Assembly: GCA_963678705.1 (NCBI GenBank)
Contig: OY783221.1
Span: forward strand, 13,330,001 to 13,394,000
Source: Panorpa germanica
Taxonomy: Eukaryota > Arthropoda > Insecta > Mecoptera > Panorpidae
Direction of reading: 5' to 3'
Length of the DNA: 64,000 nucleotides
Shown here: positions 43,301 through 52,300 of the stretch, piece after piece
Position numbering within the stretch: position 1 is the stretch's first letter
How the letters are laid out: each line of letters starts with the position of its first letter
Position numbers and translations under genes: made by a program
Notes under the pieces: generated by a model
Databases searched by the model: none
What the model saw: only the letters and a program-made list of their open reading frames with translations
What the model was told of the DNA's origin: nothing

Positions 43301-46300
43301 GGTGATGAAATAATTCATTTTTTAACCTAATCTAGTCATTTTTTTTTAATTGCCAGCCAAGTTTCAATTTTTATCTTTTTTTTAGTAGATAGTAGGTGTA
43401 AACGATTTTTGGACGAACTGAATTCCTTGAAGATTAGCTTTGAAATATGTTCCTACATTTTCAAACAAAAGTATTTTGAGAAATGGATCCTTATGTTAAT
43501 GTTAAAACTGATTTTGCTAAACTTTTTATATCAGAACATAATTGAAGTTAAGAAAGTACAAATTGTTACAGCTATTTTAGGGTTAGGGTATCTCTGAATC
43601 GTTGCACACCATTATCATTTATATTATACGAGATTTAAGCGTGATAAATCTTGCCCTTTTTTGTTACTAGTTTTAGTACATAAAAGATACAAGTCTTAAG
43701 ACAATTTAATCGTTGTTGTAAAGAAGATAGACGCAACATCACCTAAATATATTGCACTATCACGGGCAACGCGAATAATTTTGTATTATGAGCGACTTGC
43801 CGAAAAAGTCAGCGAACTTATATTCCCATTGTCTGTAGCGGGTAGTCTAATAAAGCCTCATTCCCACTTACTGTTTTGATATTTAATTTACTGTTTTTAT
43901 CTAATATTGTAATCTAGATTTCAGGTACTAGTTTAAGCATTCCCTTTCACATTTGTGTTTTAATTTAAGTTTAGTTAATTTAGTTGGTGCGTATGCATCG
44001 TTAGTAATATTAATTTTAACAGTTCGAACAAAATTTCGAATTAAAATTGCTATTTTTAATAACAATTAGTAATAAAAAATGTTTTCTCTTCTATATTTTT
44101 TAAAAACTGACGTTAAACTTCTTTTAAATGTAAATCCTACTGCATTTTGACAGATTGTCACATTTTGGAGGTTATAATATAATAAAGTTTTTCTTAATTT
44201 AATATTTTTAATTTAAGACATTAGACCTTGTAAGGTTCTAAGAAAACTAAGATTAAACAGTCGTATCTTCAGTGTGCGGCTGTTCTAAAACAAATTAGTA
44301 TAATCTCAGTAGCTGTACCTATTATCACACAAGCATCCGCTGCCAACAGAACATTATCATTATCGCACATAGTATATGAAACTGAGCCTTCCGACAAAAC
44401 CAGATTCCAAATCCAATATCAGAAACAATTAAATAAACAAAACATTATCTCTCTTTTGCGGTAAATGTTCACAAAGTTATCACGTACATGGAAACAGCTT
44501 AATGCGAAAAGATACTGCTGCCTGTGCTTTCAATGCGTTCCTTTATAGAACAGATCCTATTATTAAATAACTGACTTATATTACTTTGTTTTCAAAACTT
44601 CAAAACTGGTTGCATGAATTCGTACGGATTATAAAAGATGCCGATGTCTTAGGTGACATGTCACACCAGTGTGGATATGCTGTACAACTTCATGTTGGAT
44701 GTCGCACCAATGTATACAAAGCATTAGACAGTTCTCCAACCTATCTAGCTGGGATATGTACGACGCCGTACAGAACGTCGGACAACACAAACAGATATAG
44801 AAGATGTACTTTCAAACATTAAAGTAGAAGTTTGCCTTTGTCATAAAGTGTGCTAATGCGAACCAATGGGCTTGTGTCCTCATTTTTTAGTGGTCGATTT
44901 TTCAATTGTTGATTGAAATTGATGTTAATAAATGTGTATTGGCGTGTCTATTTTATTAAATATCTAAATATTGACGAAGATATAGCAATTAAAAGTTTGA
45001 ATTGTAGTTTTAGCGCTGGAAATGGTCGGCCATATTTGTATGACGTGAAATGCATTTTAACGTCAGTTATTTGTTGAGTAGGTCAGTGCTGTGGTAATAT
45101 TTTGTAGCTGTTGGTAGTCGAAATAATCAAGTCAAGTCAAATAATAATAAGTTTTTATTTTATTTAATCCTGCTAAGGTAGACATAATATTGAAATTTGA
45201 TTGTTCCTTGAAATAGCTGTAAATAATATTTGATATTTTGATATATAAATACATATAGCAGAGATTTATGAGCTGTAAGGTTGGTAACCTTACACAAGGA
45301 TTATGATGTCACATGCATTTCGAATAACGTTGAATCCCTTTAATAATTAAAGAGACAAAATGACTTTTTTAATTGCTAATATCTCTTAACATATAAGGAG
45401 TTGTTAAAAAATAATTGGATATTTCAGGTTCTAGTAACCCACTTTATCAATATATAGTACACTTTTATAGAAATTAATTCATAGGACACAAGCCCATTGA
45501 GTACTGATAATAGCGGCGGTCATTCTCAAACGACGGGCCACGAGAGACACCGAACATTTCTCAGCCCAAGCAGTAAAATAAGCATTGCGGACGACGGACC
45601 TGACCTTCCTCAACTGTCGTTACGCAGCTATCGCACAACATTGTTGCTAGGCAAATGCATTTCATTTGGCATTACCATCACTTACCACTCGATAGCAAAG
45701 CAGCAATATTATTTAATGAATCCATTGTTCAAATAACTCAGTTGACTTTTTTCAAATGTTTGTTTTAATTAAGAATAATATGAGAAAAAATTCGTGGAAA
45801 CATAAATAGCTTGTAGATTTGTAAAAATTTACACGTTTTAATTAATTTTGTAGTTTAGACAAGGATTGTTATTGATATCCTCTCATCTGTCGTCGGCATA
45901 AATATCGTAGCCAATATTCCAGTGCCGTATTCTTAAGTTATCAATAAGTTAAGCTATGGGGTCCTTGAGAAAAAGAGGTCTTTGATTATATATACATATA
46001 TAAGACAATGTCTCCAGTTTTATTATGAATTGTAAATTTTAAATAAACTCATGTTGCTGCTTCTGAAATTTAAAGTTTATTTCTGTAATTTACATACATA
46101 TTTTAATAATTACATTGTTTAACTTAAATCATACCTGAAATTTAAAGAAACGACTTTTCCAAGTTTATTATTTACTATAAATTGTCAATTCCTTTTTATC
46201 TAATTATAATTATAACCTCAAAATGTGCATTTAAGTAACGAACCATAACTAACTGACTAAAAACGTGAGTTCTGTAGACTCCAAATATCAACTGTGTTGG

Positions 46301-49300
46301 CCGTTATTCCTATTGCGTTCATGAGTATATGTTTTCACTGAACGAGACAGACGAGCTTTGTACTAACTAAAGAAATATCATTTCTTTACATATAGAATAT
46401 ACGAGCAGCGCAACAGTAGAAAAATAGAAAGTAAATGTACTGCGATGTAGAGAAGTAGAAAGTACTGCTTACTTAAGACAACTTGTAAATATAGAAACAA
46501 TTAGATCATAGAAAGTAACACTGGATGGAAGTGTGGTTTCTAAATATTTAAAACTATAAAAACTATGCTAACTGAAACTGGTTGATTATTGTGACGTTAA
46601 AAGGCGTCAAAAATCCGTTAAGTACATTCTTAAGCATATTAACATAAAGGTTTAGTATTGTAATCCATTCATTAATCATTTCTTAACCCTCTTAGTATAT
46701 TTATATATAAAAATTCAATAAGCGTATGTTTGTGCTCGCAAAACTCGAAATGTAATCAGTCGATTGACTTGAAATTTTGATAAAACATTGCATTTGAATA
46801 CGGGCGTCTTTTCGAAAATCTAATTCATTTCTTTCGATTCTTTCCAGTTGATCGTCATCTGTGTTTGTGTCTTTTATTTACTTTTCCATTAATTTCATAA
46901 CAGACTAGCTAGTAATCTAGTCGCGCAACGAAGTTTCCAACGAATACGAAAAACGAGCATTGTCGAGCCGTGTTTCGTGACTATAGAATTTTTAACAATA
47001 GCATTTTATTGGGATTTTATTGTGTCAATTTCTGAGGTATTTGTATGTATGTATATATTTAAATACTTTTGAATAGTATTTGTGCACATCTCTGCTCATG
47101 ATGTCACCATCAAAAGCATGAAATGTAATTACCAATATCAAATCAATTTAGTTTCATTCGTGCCGTGTGTGTTCTCTCACTCGTATACACGTGCGTTCTC
47201 TCACTAACAACACAGTTGCATTCTCATTCGGGGCTAAGGTTTGCAATCAGTCTACCCATGTGCGGACGACCTTATAATACAAAACTCTCTAATGACAAAT
47301 ATTGACGTTAGATTACATCTGAGTAATCAGCAAACCAGACGTTGTTTTAGGTCACGTGATTATTAAACAATTATTCATATTTTAATGAAAAAAAATTATT
47401 TTCTTTCTCTTTATCTGCAATAATTTTCCGGTTTTGAGGTAAATTTAAGAATTAGGGATTATAGACATATGGATTATGGGATTATGGACATTCTCCCCAT
47501 TGTTTAAACTAAATTGTATAAAAAGTATACAATTTTTTTTTACATAATTTAATTTTTGAATAGAAAATCGAGCCGACTAGGGGTTATAGTATAGCCTTCT
47601 ATTTAGATAATATTTTAGAAGATTCGTTTTAGATTCTCACGGTTTGAGAAGCCTTGTAACGTAAAGATAGCATATCGACTGTCAACAAACGATTCTCCAA
47701 ACCCGTCACCGACCCGGACCCGGACCTACCGTAATACCATATAATTTAACTGTACTCACTTTTCGCGGTTGAATCACGTAGCACCCAGCCGGCTGGCAAC
47801 CACTGTTCACTACGTGTCCCCTCTCCCCCCGCCTCCCTTACGAACCCACTTCTGACTTGCGCGGTTCACAATGCGTTGCATGTGGTTGCGTTAAACAGAA
47901 AACATAAATCTTATATTTGTTTTTATTAACATTAACTAATTTTTATTAAATTTTGGTTTCAGGATGACTCGCAGTTGCAACCTTTCGCTAGGCTCACAGA
48001 TTATCACGTGTATAGCACGTTGAATGCTAAAAACCATTTTAGAGCACCGACTGAATTTGGATTGTGTTTGCGCCCCTTAGGCGAACCACCTCTTGACTCG
48101 CAGGGCTCCTACAAGGGCCCATTAGCCTCCATCATTGAGCCCGGACTTCGCTGCATTGCGTGTGACTCCGAGAGGGAGAGATCGTGCTGGCTGACTGCAA
48201 TGAGGCTGGCTAAAGTACGTTTTATTTAGTCAGTGTTGTACTTGTTGCCATTCAATCAGGCGTTAAATCAGGTTGCTTATTCCTTTTATAAATCATAGCT
48301 TTAATTCTTGTTATATTTTGTTTTAGTACGGAAAACAACTTCGAGAAAACTACAGGGCGTTTAAAAATAAAGGTGAACCAATGCCAGGAAAGGACTACAA
48401 CAGCTATACAGTCCCAAATGTAAGTTTAAAAAGATTTATTTTTAATTATTCGTTTGTTGCATTTTGTTCTTTGTCAATATTTTAGAAAATAGTTATTGTT
48501 GCGCGTAAATGCATTGGTGGTTTGCGTTGTTATCCCTACAGACAGGAAGTGACAGTCCCATTTCCGTTTTGTTAATGTTCTAACAATAATAGTCCCAACA
48601 TATCGTATTTAGAAACATTGAAAAGTGCAATGCACTTTGAGGTTTCAAATATTGCCAAATGGTTGTGTAACTGACCACAATAAACTTTGACCACTTCACC
48701 TCGTTGGAATGTACTATTTAAATAATATTGACTCTTTCCCGTCATTTTCCCTAGTCCTCCTTCATTCTCACCGTTTCTTCACCTCTTGTCTTCTTTGTCT
48801 CCTCTCGACAAACCCTCTATTATATTTTCACTCTACCTCTTCCCTTCTGTCTTCATTTTCACTTCTCCCGCCTTTTACGTCTATCACTCTGTTTCTTTTA
48901 CTTTAAATTTGAGTAGATAGTATAACTACATTTTAGGTGGGTAATAAGTCGGTGGGAGTTTTGCGATCTCTCTTCAGATATTAATAACTGAAATATTTAA
49001 ACACCCCATATCAACGAAAAATTAATTGATAACTAATCTGCGCTAATTGAATAAAAATATTTTAATTATCAAGTATTTTGTAATGTTGTTTGTTTCACTG
49101 TATATTGTATTTGTACTTTAACGTTATGTTAAATAATAAATATTATATATTACAATATAAACATAACATATTCTACATATAAAAACAATAGAAAATACAC
49201 ACTGTTAGAAGTGTACTCATTTTCCAATCTTAAGAATGACATTTAAACGTGGTAGTCTGAAATTAGATTTTTTATGTGACTCTTTTATGTTATAAAACCG

Positions 49301-52300
49301 TCTTTAATGGGCTTATGACAGTTTTTAAGGATCGAATGAAATAGATGTTAATAAATGTATATTGGCGTTTTTATTTTATTAAATATCTAAATGTTGACGT
49401 AGATATAGCAATTAAAAATTTGAATTGTAGTTTTAGCGCTACAGATGTCGGCCATATTTGTATGACGTAACATGTAGCACTATTAAGACATAGGTCAGTT
49501 ACTTATTATATGTATAAGAGATCTGTGTTAAGTATGCTATCTTCTTTACGCTCTGTTGTATAAAAGAGAGGACGTGATGTTACATGTCTTGGTATGTTCT
49601 ATAACATTGGACCCCTTTAATAATTAAAGTGAAAAAATTACAATTTTAATTGTTAATATCTCTTAAAATATAGCGAGTTATTATAAATAATTGAACATTT
49701 GAAGTTCTGGTGGCCAACTTTATGAATACAGTTTTATCAGCACAGTTAATAGGCCGATGTTTGATAAAATAAAGGAATGAAAAGTAATTCTTTATTTGTG
49801 TTTCCTACTTCATGTCATTTGATTATTATTTGGTTGTACTTGTATAGAAATACGATATAGTGCTGCAAAAGATATAAAAGAAGTATGTTTTACAAAGGCG
49901 TGAAGCTCTGGTTATAGTGCTGGTTATTGGGAAATGGGAATACACCTTCTGGAGAATCAGGGTGCCGTTGCCGTCACCGTCACGAACTTCCAATTTTCTA
50001 TCGTCTCATCGCTTTCCATATTGATTTTCTGTCATACATATCAAGCAAGCATATTTCGTGTTGAACTTTTATTTCAAAAACTTGTTTCCAATAGTTTAGT
50101 ATAACCTGGTGCGCGGTACCATTATCCCGTCGAACACCAGAGTGTGGTGTATTTGCAGACGTAACTTATACTATGTCTCAGAATGTGTATTTAGATAGAA
50201 TACAAATATTGTTCCAAATACAGAAACAGTATCATTCAAATTACGAGCCAAATTACCATATTACGTTAAATTACATTTAATCTAAAGTCCAATTATAAAG
50301 ATACTAGAATTTACCCCCGTCGCAAGCGACGACTAGCTTTTGTGAGTGAATTGAATTTCATTTCAAATTTTAATTCCATTTTTAAATTGAAATATTTAAC
50401 TCGTTCTATATAAATTTTACAAATAAAAACTAATAATTTTTCATAAAAACTGACTAAAAAAATAATTTTTTTTTATCAAAATAAAAAATATTTTCAATTT
50501 ATGCGTTTTAACTGCCCCCGTGCCCCCAAATAAAAATTTGAAATTTTGAATTTTTTTTATTAATAATATACTTAATTATTCTACAATTCAGAATATGAAC
50601 TTGCTCCAAAGTTCCCTACCGGGCCCCCGAATTGTTTCAACGCTCTCTTTTTCTATTTTTGAATTTCTACTTTTTGAAAAATGTCAGCATTTACCATCGT
50701 AATACACATGCAAAAATTTTATATAAAATTTTATATAAAAGTTTTTCCAAAATTACGGGTTTCCAGGAAATTCAGGGGAAAATTCAAGGACGCCAAAAGT
50801 CTTAGAATTTTTCTCTCTACGAAATAGAAAATTTTCAGAAACATTGACGGAGCCGTTTTCTAGGACGCCAAAAGTCTTAGAATTTTTTTGCTCTACGAAA
50901 TAGGAAATTTTCAGAAACATTAATGGAGCCGTTTTCGAGCCACCATACGAATCGCGTAAACACATAAGAAAACAAACATATAAGAATATAAACATACACC
51001 TGGGACATTATAAATAAGATGATTTAATTTTTTTAGATTTTATAATCCTTGAAATAGTTTTCTTAGCTAGTTTCATGATTTTACGCAAAAAGAAAATTTA
51101 TTTTTCAAAAGTATATCCAGAAAACGTCAAGTTAAGTTACATTGTTTACGTAACAGGGTAACTTTTGTTATGTTAGATAAACCTTAAATACACGTACCTA
51201 TGTTTAACGGGAGGAATATTATATTTTTGTCCTCGATGGTACGAGAATTTCGTATTTAATACAATTTAATTAAACGTAACGCTTCGGTAGATGTCATTGT
51301 CGGTCTAACAATATTGAATTTTGTGTCACTATGATATATATACGAGCAAAACCGGAAGCACATAATAGTAAACCGGAATTGTGTCCAGAGCAGCTCGAGT
51401 CTATTGTCAAATAATAATTTATTAGAACGGTAAAAATAACTATATATGATACAGCGCGACAAAAGTATAAATTGACAATTAAAATGTGATTATTTGTACA
51501 TTTGCAGTGTTAGTAATTGTTTCCTGCTCGAAAATATAATAGTTATTTAATTTATAGTAGACAACACTTATACTGTTATACTATGTTTAATTTATGCAGA
51601 AATTAGAAACGAGAAACTACCTTTTTCATTTTTTTTGGGATGAGCACTGTATTCACGAAAATATGAATAAAAACAAATATTATCTAAATTAATATTAATT
51701 TGAAGGGCAAGGTCGAAGTTACAAGAACAATGGGATTTTTTTGTCTAAAGTGTTTTCTTTTTCATAATTTCTCAGGAGTCCATAAGATCCCGGGTAGCAA
51801 TGGATTTCACGGGATCTGTAGGTCGCATCGTAGAAGATCCACAAGAGGCGAGAGCTATAGCTGCAGCTGAAGGATATTCATGGAAACGTAGATGGAGGCC
51901 TTCTCCTAGATGCCATTTAGCACCACCACATGGAAATAACAACCGTTCAGAATCACGGGGACCGTCACCTCCTGAAGACGGGGGCCTTGGAACTGGGGTG
52001 CACCTTGCACAACCGTGGTTTCACAGTGGCATGACAAGAGAACAAGCAGCTGCTCTAGTGGCTAGACACGGAACTGTCGATGGGTAAGCTTCAATTTTAC
52101 ATTTTGAATGTTAAATCGTTGAATCGATGTAAATATGTGTCGTATTCCTATTTCAGCGTGTTTCTTGTGCGTGAAAGCCGCTCTGCTCCAACCAGAGGAC
52201 ATTTTGTCTTGACCTATCGCTGCGGAGCTAAAGTCCTTCATGCCCACATACAGCCCTTACTAGATCCTGTTCGTGGCACTCACGTATACTCCCTGGACAG

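Larger units (their letters stand above)
35275..47962 (+). other. Grb intron 5 (12.7 kb), residual content
   Basis: Stretches such as 38200-39100, 41810-43858, 45500-46690 and 47280-47960 show no recognised gene. Small GC-rich islands at 38445-38560 and 47690-47860 stand out but carry no clear signal. Confidence 0.55.
48420..51775 (+). other. Grb intron 7 (3.4 kb), residual content
   Basis: Apart from the CT-rich stretch, the family D fragment and repeat G copy 3, no gene or repeat is recognised. Confidence 0.55.

Noticed and set aside
45497-45736. GC-rich open frame directly after a family D MITE
   Set aside because: The first 50 codons look somewhat coding-like, but no domain is recognised, splice sites are poor, and joining it to the Grb frame would disrupt the PH domain.
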